64,000 bases of DNA from assembly GCF_046523945.1 (NCBI RefSeq), contig NZ_CP171363.1, positions 2,108,001 through 2,172,000 on the forward strand, given 5' to 3'. The notes beneath the pieces were generated by a model that was given only the letters and a program-made list of their open reading frames with translations, made no database searches and was not told the DNA's origin. The stretch comes from Faucicola mancuniensis (GTDB lineage: Bacteria > Pseudomonadota > Gammaproteobacteria > Pseudomonadales > Moraxellaceae). A program made the position numbers and the translations under genes. Below, in pieces: positions 42,441 to 50,739 of this stretch (position 1 is its first letter; each line of letters opens with the position of its first letter).

Positions 42441-44204
42441 ATGTTATCAGAACAGTTTTCTATCGTGATTGACACTCGTTGGTGTTTGGACGAATTGTTA
42501 AAAGCAGGGCATATTGACCAACGTGATTATAACTTGGTTTTAACGAGCAATCGCCCAAATTTGCACCCTTTACAAGTGATTGCTGGTTTTAATTTGACCG
42601 ATAAAAAAACCGCTCAGCCTTTGACTTTGGATAAGTTAAACCGCTGGCTTGCTGATTTTGCCAAAGTGGATTATGTGCGGATTGACCCATTAAAAGTTGA
42701 TGTGCCGTCTGTTACCGCCATTATGTCGTTTGAATATGCCAAATCACAGTATATTTTGCCTGTGGCAGTCAATGATGATAACGTGGTGATTGGCACAGAC
42801 CAGCCGTTATTTTTTGATTGGCGACAAAACATTGAACATATTGTCAAACCAAAAACCATCAAAACGGTGCTGATTAGCCCAGACCAAATCAACCGCTACC
42901 GCCAAGAATTTTATCAAGTAACCAAAGCCATCGCAGGGGCGAATAACAGCCAAAAACGTGCCGAAGCGGACGTAACCAATGTTGAAGCCTTGTTACAACT
43001 TGGCAATATTGAAAATCCTGATGCCAACGACCATCACATCGTCAAAGTGGTGGATTGGTTACTGCAATACGCTTTTGACCAGCGAGCCAGTGACATTCAC
43101 CTTGAGCCACGCCGAGAAACTGGCAAAGTGCGATTTCGCATTGATGGCGTGTTACACACCGTGTATGAAATGCCTGCTGGTATTATGACGGCAGTGGTCG
43201 CTCGGATAAAGATTTTGGGACGTTTAAACGTTGCTGAAAAACGCAAACCGCAAGACGGACGACTAAAAACTCGCACGCCCAAAGGATTAGAAACCGAACT
43301 GCGACTGTCCACCATGCCGACTGCGTTTGGTGAAAAATTGGTCATGCGTGTGTTTGACCCTGATGTGTTGGTGCGTTCGTTTCAACAGCTTGGTTTAACT
43401 GGGCGTGATTTGCAAAAATGGCATGAAATGACCGCTCAGCCCAACGGCATTATTTTGGTAACAGGCTCGACAGGCTCTGGTAAAACGACCACGCTTTATA
43501 GTACCTTAAAACAATTGGCGACTGATGAAGTGAACGTATGTACCATTGAAGACCCCATTGAAATGGTAGAACCTGCCTTTAACCAAATGCAAGTGCAAGC
43601 CAATATTGATTTAAATTTTGCTGATGGGATTCGCTCGCTTATGCGTCAAGACCCTGATATCATCATGGTAGGTGAGATTCGGGATACCGAAACGGCAGAC
43701 ATGGCGGTGCAGGCGAGTTTGACAGGGCATTTGGTGTTGTCCACTTTGCACACCAATGATGCACCGAGTTCTTTGACACGTTTGCATGATTTGGGCGTTG
43801 CACCGTTTTTGACATCGGCAACGATTTTGGGCGTGATGGCTCAACGCCTTGTGCGAACGCTTTGCCCACATTGCAAAACCCAAAAACCGATTAGCGATAT
43901 TGAAAAACAAACTTGGCATGAACTCACAACCCCTTGGAAAGCCCAAGCCCCAGAGATGATACCGTACCCAGTCGGCTGTGAGCAATGCCGAAATACAGGC
44001 TATATGGGGCGTGTGGGTTTGTACGAAATTATGGTGTTAAATAATGAGCTAAAACGGCTGATTAGCGAAGGGGCAAATCTGAACACTTTAACTCAAAAAG
44101 CCTATCAAGACGGCTTGCAACCGTTACGCTTAGCAGGGGCAAAAAAAGTTGCCGAAGGGATAACTACCTTTGAAGAGATTTTAAAAGTTGTGCCATTGCA
44201 TTAA
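42441..44204 (+). CDS. GspE/PulE-family secretion ATPase
   Basis: The 587-residue ATPase has an N-terminal MshE/GspE-like domain (about 1-160) and a C-terminal motor with Walker A VTGSTGSGKTTTLYSTLK, Asp box IEDPIEMVEPAFNQMQV, and Walker B SLMRQDPDIIMVGEIRDTET. A C4 zinc element is visible (CPHC near 475 and CEQC near 515). It belongs to the type II secretion or type IV pilus extension ATPases. No gsp or pil gene is adjacent, so the role is uncertain. The stop is 40 bases before the 6S RNA gene. Confidence 0.88.
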   Translation: MLSEQFSIVIDTRWCLDELLKAGHIDQRDYNLVLTSNRPNLHPLQVIAGFNLTDKKTAQPLTLDKLNRWLADFAKVDYVRIDPLKVDVPSVTAIMSFEYAKSQYILPVAVNDDNVVIGTDQPLFFDWRQNIEHIVKPKTIKTVLISPDQINRYRQEFYQVTKAIAGANNSQKRAEADVTNVEALLQLGNIENPDANDHHIVKVVDWLLQYAFDQRASDIHLEPRRETGKVRFRIDGVLHTVYEMPAGIMTAVVARIKILGRLNVAEKRKPQDGRLKTRTPKGLETELRLSTMPTAFGEKLVMRVFDPDVLVRSFQQLGLTGRDLQKWHEMTAQPNGIILVTGSTGSGKTTTLYSTLKQLATDEVNVCTIEDPIEMVEPAFNQMQVQANIDLNFADGIRSLMRQDPDIIMVGEIRDTETADMAVQASLTGHLVLSTLHTNDAPSSLTRLHDLGVAPFLTSATILGVMAQRLVRTLCPHCKTQKPISDIEKQTWHELTTPWKAQAPEMIPYPVGCEQCRNTGYMGRVGLYEIMVLNNELKRLISEGANLNTLTQKAYQDGLQPLRLAGAKKVAEGITTFEEILKVVPLH

Positions 44205-44208
44205 AAAA

Positions 44209-44237
44209 TTGCAAAATGATGACAATTTTTGTATAAT
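44209..44237 (+). promoter_or_regulatory. Sigma70 promoter of the 6S RNA gene
   Basis: The -35 TTGCAA (44209-44214) and -10 TATAAT (44232-44237) have a 17-base spacer. Confidence 0.8.
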
Positions 44238-44243
44238 AAAGCT

Positions 44244-44430
44244 GTCTGGAATATTCGCCAGTCTATGATAATACCTGAGCTGATAATTTACTTTAGGGTA
44301 TGCGTTCTAATCATTTGTTGTGTATGCCTGCACCTTTTGGGTGTATCAGGAAACCTTAAGAATGGTTGCGAAACCCACCTTTGAACATCACAGTTCATGG
44401 GTTCACATAGACAGCGATATTCTGGATTTT
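44244..44430 (+). ncRNA. ssrS: 6S RNA
   Basis: The region of about 185 bases has the 6S pattern. The ends pair to close the structure: GAATATTCGC near 44249-44258 with GCGATATTC near 44414-44422, then CCAGTCTATG with CATAGACAG. Close behind the 5' stem comes ACCTGAGCTGATA, matching the CCTGAGCCGATA block of 6S RNA; the 3' half has CCTTAAGAATGG and ACCTTTGAAC, with GGGTTCA nearby, as in E. coli. A T-run ends it. 6S RNA binds the sigma70 holoenzyme in stationary phase by mimicking an open promoter. A strong promoter precedes it. Confidence 0.88.
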
Positions 44431-44600
44431 TTTATGTCTATATTGTTTAAATATTTTAATTTATATTTTTATTATATTTAAAATATTTAACTGTATTCAT
44501 GCTTTCATGAATATTTGCCATATAATTTTATAAATTTAGATGGATTAAAATGTTGTGTTTTTGTTAAAATATGCTTTTCTTTTTTATCATGAGGTTATTT

Positions 44601-46493
44601 ATGAAAAGCCAAGTTATCAAAAACCAAGCTAAACTTTCTAGTTTAGCCATTGCATTATCGGCTGTGAGCGTTGTCGCATTTGCCAATGATAGCACTGAGC
44701 CAACTGCTACTTTACCAGAAATTACCATTACTGCCACTCGTACCCCACTTGCGACTAAAAACACCATCGCACAGATGACTGTGATTGATGAAGAAGATTT
44801 GAAACGCTATCAAGGGGAAAGCGTGCTTGATGTGTTGCGTCATCAAGGTGGGTTTTATATTACACAAAATGGGGGTGACGGTACATCTGGTGGCGTGCGT
44901 TTGCGTGGTTACAATAGTAATGCTGTACTTGTGTTAATTGATGGTATCCGTTACAGTTCAGCGACCACAGGTAGTCCAGCATTAAGTCTAATCCCTGCCG
45001 ACCAAATTGACCGTATTGAAGTGCTACATGGTGCGTCAGGTTCTAGCCTTTATGGCTCTGATGCGATGGGCGGTGTGATTCAGATTTTTACCAAAGGGCA
45101 AAATGCCAATCAGTCTAACGTTGCATTAACAGTTGGTGCAGGTACACAAGACAGCTATAAAGGACAAATCACAGGGCAATTGGTTAATCAAAACTCAACC
45201 TTAAGTCTATCAGCAGGTTATGAAAAAACTGGTGGTATTAACGCAACCAATACCAACAATAGTTATTCATATTATGCAGATAAAGATGGATTTGAATCAA
45301 AAAATGCAAGCCTAGTTGCCAAACAACGCCTTAATGACAATATTGATGTCGGTTTAACAGGGTTATACGCTGAATCTACCACAGATTATGACAGCAGTCG
45401 ATATGATTCTGCTTCAGGGCAAAGTTTGCCATATATCAATACTTATTCTGACCAAAAAAATGGGGCAGTTTCTGCATTTGCTAATGCCAATTATGGCAAA
45501 TTAACTGCGAATGTTAAATATGGTCAAAGTTTTGATAAGTCAACAGCTTACGATGGTAGTACGCCAACAGGTGGACAGTATGACACCAAGCAACAACAAG
45601 CCAATTTACAATTGGGTTATCAATTGCCTATCGGTCAAATCATCGGTGGTTATGAACATTTGAAACAAGAAGTTGATAGTACGAAACCTTATACTGTGGA
45701 CAATCGCACAGTCAAAAGTGTGTTTGCAGGCTATTTGTTAAATAATGACAAATTTGATGCTCAACTAAACGTCAGAAATGATGATAATTCACAATTTGGC
45801 AATGAAACGACTTATAATGTTGGTGGTGCATATCGTATTTTGCCAAACTTGCGTGTCGGTGCGTCTTACGCAACCAATTTTAGAGCCCCAACGTTTAATG
45901 ATTTATATTTCCCAGGCTCCGAAAATCCTAAACTAAAAGCCGAAACTAGCAAAAACAGTGAAATTTTTGTTGAGCATAGCAATGATTTGCAAAAAACTCG
46001 TTTAACCGCTTTTCAATCTGATGTTAAAGATAAATTGAAATGGGTAACGACAGACTTTACCACTTATGCAGGTCAAATGCAAAATATTGATAAAGCAAAA
46101 ATGCAAGGTATTTCATTAACAAGTGATTGGGCTGTGAATAATACGTTATTCGGTTTAAATTATGATTATTTAGACACAGAAGATAAAACTTCTCATAAGG
46201 AATTAACTTATCAGCCAAACCATAAAGGCTTGATTTATGTTGGTTATAAACAATCAAATTATGATGTGCGGGCGGAAGTTCAGCACGTTGGTGAACGTTT
46301 TCGTGACACAGCAAACAATAACAGCTTAGATAGCTACACTTTGTTAAATTTGAGCGGTAATTATTATCTAAATCCAAATTTAACCATCAGTAGCCGTCTA
46401 AACAACTTAACAGGCGAAGATTACGAAACCGTTTACGGCTACAACCAAAAAGGCGTAAATGCCTTTGTATCAGCGACTTATAAATGGTTCTAA
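44601..46493 (+). CDS. TonB-dependent receptor, BtuB-like
   Basis: With the start at 44601 (MKSQVIKNQAKLSSLAIALS, preceded by GAGGTTATTT) the protein has 630 residues; an ATG 10 codons upstream is less likely. A signal peptide is followed by the TonB box LPEITITATRT and a plug with LRGYNSNAVLVLIDGIRY and SSLYGSDAMGGVIQIFTKG. The barrel ends YKWF. The plug style and length (E. coli BtuB 614) fit cobalamin receptors. The adenosyltransferase at 7.2 kb shows the cell uses B12. I saw no cobalamin riboswitch in the leader; the 6S gene lies just upstream. Confidence 0.82.
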   Translation: MKSQVIKNQAKLSSLAIALSAVSVVAFANDSTEPTATLPEITITATRTPLATKNTIAQMTVIDEEDLKRYQGESVLDVLRHQGGFYITQNGGDGTSGGVRLRGYNSNAVLVLIDGIRYSSATTGSPALSLIPADQIDRIEVLHGASGSSLYGSDAMGGVIQIFTKGQNANQSNVALTVGAGTQDSYKGQITGQLVNQNSTLSLSAGYEKTGGINATNTNNSYSYYADKDGFESKNASLVAKQRLNDNIDVGLTGLYAESTTDYDSSRYDSASGQSLPYINTYSDQKNGAVSAFANANYGKLTANVKYGQSFDKSTAYDGSTPTGGQYDTKQQQANLQLGYQLPIGQIIGGYEHLKQEVDSTKPYTVDNRTVKSVFAGYLLNNDKFDAQLNVRNDDNSQFGNETTYNVGGAYRILPNLRVGASYATNFRAPTFNDLYFPGSENPKLKAETSKNSEIFVEHSNDLQKTRLTAFQSDVKDKLKWVTTDFTTYAGQMQNIDKAKMQGISLTSDWAVNNTLFGLNYDYLDTEDKTSHKELTYQPNHKGLIYVGYKQSNYDVRAEVQHVGERFRDTANNNSLDSYTLLNLSGNYYLNPNLTISSRLNNLTGEDYETVYGYNQKGVNAFVSATYKWF

Positions 46494-46505
46494 TCTAAAA
46501 TAAAC

Positions 46506-46542
46506 AAAAACCCTTAAAATCAATATTTTAAGGGTTTTTTTA
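46506..46542. terminator. Bidirectional rho-independent terminator
   Basis: Stem AACCCTTAAAAT / ATTTTAAGGGTT with loop CAAT is flanked by A and T runs. It lies between the convergent BtuB-like and roxA genes. Confidence 0.9.
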
Positions 46543-46551
46543 TTTGAAAAA

Positions 46552-47706
46552 TTAATCAAAATCCACAGTTATCCAGCCATTTTCCGCCCATTCAGCGATA
46601 TCGCTAATAGCGACTTGTTGGCGTGTGATATCATCAAAATTTAGCGTTTCACCATTTGCCAAAAGAATTAACAAATTTTTGGTATTGTTATCAAAATCAT
46701 CATTGTGCAATAACTCACCATTCACAAAAATTTGTTCATCATGATACACAATCCGACTGGCTAAATCTTGGCGAATCACCGCACCATTTTGTAATGCATC
46801 AAGGATTTCATCATCATTCATCACATCATCGGCAAGCATTAAATCATATTGGCGTTTGCTCACCGTTTCCATGACCGCCTGTGTAATTAAGGTATCGCCT
46901 TGTTCTGATTGCAAAATTTCAATCAATTGGCGTTTGATATCGTCAATGCTTTGTTTTGAAACTTCGCCTACGGTTGTCAAAGGTTGGGCGATTTTTAGCG
47001 GAATGGTCAATGTGTCAAAATGCGTTGCCACGTCCGCCAAATTATCCAGCAAGGCTAGAGGAGTCGGACGGCGACAGCCAAATGAAAAAGTCAAACAATC
47101 GTCCTGTGCCACGCCAAAATGCGACAAACCTGTCGGCACATACAGCACATCGCCCGCTTCAAGCACTTCATCAAAAATCAGCTCGCCCATGTCGCTTTCG
47201 CTCATGATACGAATGGGTTGCCCTTTTTCAAACTGGGTATTTTCATCGCAATAAACGCCCAATTGCCAACGGCGTGAGCCATAGCCTTGAGCCAAAAACA
47301 CGTCGTAATTGTCATAATGGCGACCGACTGAACCGCCTTTTGGGGCGTAGGATACCATGATGTCATCACGTTGCCATTGTGGGACAAAGTCAAAAGCGTG
47401 CCAAAGATTTGCCAACTCTGGCGACCATTGTTCCAAGTTTTGTACCAAAACCGTCCAATGTTCTGGCAGGTTTTTAAAGTCTTTTTCTTTAAATGGCGAT
47501 GTTTTTAGCGACCATTGGTTATTTTTTTGGGTGATTAAACGTGCGGTTGCATCTTCATCTTGAGCAAGTTCAATGATGTCATCGGGTTCAAACATGCCGA
47601 TAAGCTGCGGTAAGCCATTTTTAATCAGTAATGGTTTTTTTTGCCAATATTCGTTGATAAATCGTTCGGCGGTGATGTCGGTTGGTAAGCAATAGTTGGT
47701 ATTCAT
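46552..47706 (-). CDS. roxA: Ribosomal protein uL16 3-hydroxylase RoxA (YcfD)
   Basis: The 384-residue JmjC-type oxygenase hydroxylates an Arg of ribosomal protein L16 using Fe(II) and 2-oxoglutarate. The HxD motif lies in GGSVGRHYDNYDVFLAQGYG (H and D about residues 131-133), with the distal His in PTGLSHFGVAQDDCLTFSFG. SRRWQLG and the winged-helix-like C-terminus fit YcfD. Length is close to E. coli (373). It begins near a 15-base inverted repeat that could be its operator. Confidence 0.9.
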   Translation of the reverse strand: MNTNYCLPTDITAERFINEYWQKKPLLIKNGLPQLIGMFEPDDIIELAQDEDATARLITQKNNQWSLKTSPFKEKDFKNLPEHWTVLVQNLEQWSPELANLWHAFDFVPQWQRDDIMVSYAPKGGSVGRHYDNYDVFLAQGYGSRRWQLGVYCDENTQFEKGQPIRIMSESDMGELIFDEVLEAGDVLYVPTGLSHFGVAQDDCLTFSFGCRRPTPLALLDNLADVATHFDTLTIPLKIAQPLTTVGEVSKQSIDDIKRQLIEILQSEQGDTLITQAVMETVSKRQYDLMLADDVMNDDEILDALQNGAVIRQDLASRIVYHDEQIFVNGELLHNDDFDNNTKNLLILLANGETLNFDDITRQQVAISDIAEWAENGWITVDFD

Positions 47707-47735
47707 GGTTTGTTTTCAGTGCTTGTTAATTTCGC

Positions 47736-47777
47736 AACTTTGCACGAAAATTTATGATGATTTTTTCGTGCAAAGTT
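47736..47777. promoter_or_regulatory. 15-bp perfect inverted repeat upstream of roxA
   Basis: Arms AACTTTGCACGAAAA and TTTTCGTGCAAAGTT are separated by 12 bases. It lies 30 bases before roxA and 20 bases after the stop of the binding-protein gene, both on the minus strand. There is no T-run in the direction of those genes, so it could be an operator, or a terminator without a U-tail. Confidence 0.5.
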
Positions 47778-47797
47778 TGTCTTTATTTTAGTAAATA

Positions 47798-48619
47798 TTA
47801 CTCAGTTTTACCAAACCATTTTTCATTGATTTTATTATAAGTACCATCTTGTTTAATTTGTGTAAGACCTGTGTTGATTTTTTGAATTAGTTCGCTATTC
47901 CCTTTTTTAAATGCAATGCCTAATTCATTAGTTTGTGCAGAGTTCGTGATATTAAAAGTGCGTAATTTAAGTTCTGGATGCTGTTTAATATAATAATTTA
48001 GAACTTTATCATTATTAATAAAGCCATCCGCTTTTTTAGAAGCAATATCTTTTATACCCAAAAAAGTCGTTTTAACTGCTACTAAATTTTCAGGGTTTTT
48101 TACTAACGCTTGAGCAGAAGTATAATCTACAGTACCTTTTAAGGCAATCAATTTATACAAACCTATATTATCTTGATTCATTTGCAAACTTTCTGGGTCA
48201 CTTCTTGTCAAGATGCTTGTTGTATATGATAAATAAGGGTCGCTAAAATCAACAATTTGTTTACGATCATCCGTGATTGAAATACCGGCAATCCACATAT
48301 CTATTTGGTTTGTCTCTAATGCTTGTGGAAATTGTGCCCAAGGCTTGCTGATGATTTGAATTTGTATGCCAGATTTTTTAGTGATAGCTTCTATTAAATC
48401 AATATCATATCCTATAGGCAAACCTTTTTCATCTAATGATGTAAATGGAGAGAAGTTGGAATCAACTGCGACAATATAAGCTTTATCTGCTGGATTTTGA
48501 GTTTGCTGAGAGGTTTGAGTATCAGATGGAGCTGTTTCAGTTGATTTTTTTGACTCATTTTGAGAACAGGCTGTAACCAAAATAATTGGTAAAAAAATGA
48601 AGTAGTTATTAAGTTTCAT
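47798..48619 (-). CDS. Amino-acid ABC transporter substrate-binding lipoprotein (SBP family 3)
   Basis: The 273-residue protein has lipobox VTAC at Cys18, a Ser/Thr/Gln spacer to about residue 45, and a family 3 solute-binding fold: VAVDSNFSPFTSLDEKGLPI, YDIDLIEAITKKSG, and DMWIAGISITDDRKQIVDFS. These blocks are typical of binding proteins for polar or basic amino acids. It is anchored in the inner or outer membrane. No permease is nearby; the lone ATPase at 41.6 kb might be its partner, but this is unproven. Confidence 0.88.
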   Translation of the reverse strand: MKLNNYFIFLPIILVTACSQNESKKSTETAPSDTQTSQQTQNPADKAYIVAVDSNFSPFTSLDEKGLPIGYDIDLIEAITKKSGIQIQIISKPWAQFPQALETNQIDMWIAGISITDDRKQIVDFSDPYLSYTTSILTRSDPESLQMNQDNIGLYKLIALKGTVDYTSAQALVKNPENLVAVKTTFLGIKDIASKKADGFINNDKVLNYYIKQHPELKLRTFNITNSAQTNELGIAFKKGNSELIQKINTGLTQIKQDGTYNKINEKWFGKTE

Positions 48620-48743
48620 AGGAGGTCACCATAGAAATTGAAAATAAAATTATAACTTTTTGATAAACTCTGCTTTTTTTAACCAGAATAAGATTGAAAC
48701 GTTTTTAAAAGGTTATGTATTATATATTTTTTGTAAATTTTTT

Positions 48744-49394
48744 TCAACTATTGTCTTGTTCTAATCTGGTAAATAGGTTTATAATTCCACCCAAAAACGC
48801 CAAAAACATATCTTTATGAGCGTCCCACATATCGCCCTGTTGCCCATTATAGGCTTCCGCTTGCTTTGGCGACATCGTCATTGCCAACGCCCATTCAATC
48901 CATTCATACACCAAACTGGTGGACATATTTAGCATCAACACTAACAAAATCACCTGTTTTTTGCCAATATTTTTAAAATAATGTTGAATAATATCAAAAA
49001 ACAACCCAAACAAACACAAACCATAACAAAAATGCACCAAACGGTCGTACATATTGCGTTGCCAGCCCATCACCTTATCCAACGAAAAACCAAAAAGCGC
49101 CTGCGTCCACTCACTATAAGGCGTATAAGAATACAAATATCTCGCCCCAATAATATGAATGAGCAAAAACAACGTGCCACCGACAAAGGCTTTATCAGAC
49201 AGTCCAATGGCTTTTTTTAGGTACAAAAAAACGCCGACACAAATCAACGTGCCAGCTTGATGTAACAAATAACTGGGAAAATGTAATGGCTGAATACTGG
49301 CTAAAACCACCGCAATCGCCAAAACTGCCAAACAGATTTTGACAGTTTTGCTAAAGGTTTTAGACGGCAAATTGGGTGATAAATTAGACAGCAA
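48744..49394 (-). CDS. DUF2238 family membrane protein (YjdF-like)
   Basis: The 216-residue protein has about six hydrophobic segments. Blocks GARYLYSYTPYSEWTQ, RNMYDRLVHFCYGLC and EWIEWALAMTMSPKQAEAYNG, followed by QGDMWDAHKDM, define DUF2238. The conserved His, Asp and Glu suggest a metal-related role, but function is unknown. It overlaps the next upstream gene by 11 bases on the same strand, suggesting coupling. Confidence 0.85.
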   Translation of the reverse strand: MLSNLSPNLPSKTFSKTVKICLAVLAIAVVLASIQPLHFPSYLLHQAGTLICVGVFLYLKKAIGLSDKAFVGGTLFLLIHIIGARYLYSYTPYSEWTQALFGFSLDKVMGWQRNMYDRLVHFCYGLCLFGLFFDIIQHYFKNIGKKQVILLVLMLNMSTSLVYEWIEWALAMTMSPKQAEAYNGQQGDMWDAHKDMFLAFLGGIINLFTRLEQDNS

Positions 49395-49668
49395 AATTGT
49401 TATCTTGCACCACTAACAAGGTATCGCCAAGACTAGACAATTTTAAGGTGTTGCCAAAGCGGAATACTTCAATATTCGCCCCTTTTTTGTCTTTATATTC
49501 TTGATGACGCAAATAATTATTATGCTCAATCTCAAAACGCACGACACTGTCTAACAAGCTTTCTAACTGCTCAAGGCTAAAAGCGTGCCAATCTAGCTCA
49601 ATATAAGGGGCAAGGCTACCTGTAACAAAACGTAAGGCATTTGGGGTATTGATAACTTTGGTGGTCAT
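49384..49668 (-). CDS. Small conserved hypothetical protein
   Basis: The 94-residue hydrophilic protein begins TTKVINTPNALRFVTGSLAP, with an even mix of helix and strand by sequence and no membrane segment or motif I recognise. The ATG has an AAGGAAAT site. It overlaps the DUF2238 gene by 11 bases. I assign no function. Confidence 0.7.
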   Translation of the reverse strand: MTTKVINTPNALRFVTGSLAPYIELDWHAFSLEQLESLLDSVVRFEIEHNNYLRHQEYKDKKGANIEVFRFGNTLKLSSLGDTLLVVQDNNFAV

Positions 49669-49781
49669 GAGATTTCCTTATAAATGTTGATAAAAATTAT
49701 TCACATGGTGGATTTAATTTAACAAGATTTTGGTTAAAATTCAACCTGATTTTAGCAAATTAGCGTTCAAAATGATAAAAG

Positions 49782-50630
49782 TTAAAATTGGTAAATGCTG
49801 GCAGGCGTGCCAAGTCGTTTTTCACGAAATACCGATGAATCTTGATAAAAATCTAAATTTTGATTTTGGCAAAACGTTGGAATACCCAAGATTGGCAAGG
49901 GTTGAAACATTTTTGAAAACAGCGTTTGTTGTAAAAAAAAGTTTGCCAAAAATATGTCCAATGTTTCACGTTGTTTATCAATTGACATGGCAAAAAAATC
50001 ATCATCAGCCGAAATCAGCAACACATGGGCGGTGATATTTTTGCGTGGGGTGATGAGTTTTTCTAATAAGGCATGACCGATGGCAAAAAATTGGGTCGTG
50101 GTTATGCCATCATGTTGCCAAGCGTTGTCAAATAGGGCGGTTCGCCAGTCAAACTCTTGTAAAGCGGTCAAAATGGTTGGCAAACGGCTAATCACCACGC
50201 CACCATTTTCATCAAATAAAGTCAAGGCGTTGCGTAATGGCGTGCGAGAGTTGCTAATGCCGTGGGCTTGAATGTTTTGATCGTGTAATTGGTTAAAAAC
50301 GGCTTTGGTTTTGGGAAAATTTAGCCAAATCAGACCGTTTAACAGGTCGTGAAAATTGTTTCTGGTGGGAATGTTGCCTGTATTGGCGATAAAACTTTCG
50401 TAAGTGGTTTGCGGTGGTAAGTCATCTTGAGCAACAAATTTAATCGGTTTTTGTTGGTAGTTTTTGAAATTTTTATCAATATTTGTTTGGTAGATGGCTT
50501 GATTTAACAGTTCAAATATATTGGCAAATTGATTGTCAAAAAATGCGTTGGGTATGGCTAAAGTCTGATACCATTTTTGGCAAAAGTCAATTTGATGTAA
50601 AAAATCAGATGATGGGTTGTGTGCTGTCAT
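49782..50630 (-). CDS. DUF3025 family protein
   Basis: The 282-residue soluble protein has the block TRNNFHDLLNGLIWLNFPKT (about 95-114) followed by KAVFNQLHDQ, and the later ITAHVLLISADDDFF, which I recognise as DUF3025. Function is unknown. It is divergent from mltD; the starts are about 110 bases apart. There is no signal peptide. Confidence 0.82.
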   Translation of the reverse strand: MTAHNPSSDFLHQIDFCQKWYQTLAIPNAFFDNQFANIFELLNQAIYQTNIDKNFKNYQQKPIKFVAQDDLPPQTTYESFIANTGNIPTRNNFHDLLNGLIWLNFPKTKAVFNQLHDQNIQAHGISNSRTPLRNALTLFDENGGVVISRLPTILTALQEFDWRTALFDNAWQHDGITTTQFFAIGHALLEKLITPRKNITAHVLLISADDDFFAMSIDKQRETLDIFLANFFLQQTLFSKMFQPLPILGIPTFCQNQNLDFYQDSSVFREKRLGTPASIYQF

Positions 50631-50739
50631 GTTTTTTTGTAATTTTGTGCTTTTTTTTGAGATAAAAATTTTGTTTCACTGTTATTTTGTTGTAAACTAT
50701 GCGGCAATATCTTTTTATTATATTGTTAAGGAATTATTT

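Noticed and set aside
44240..44440. Cobalamin riboswitch upstream of the BtuB-like gene
   Set aside because: No B12-box-like sequence was seen; the conserved blocks fit 6S RNA.
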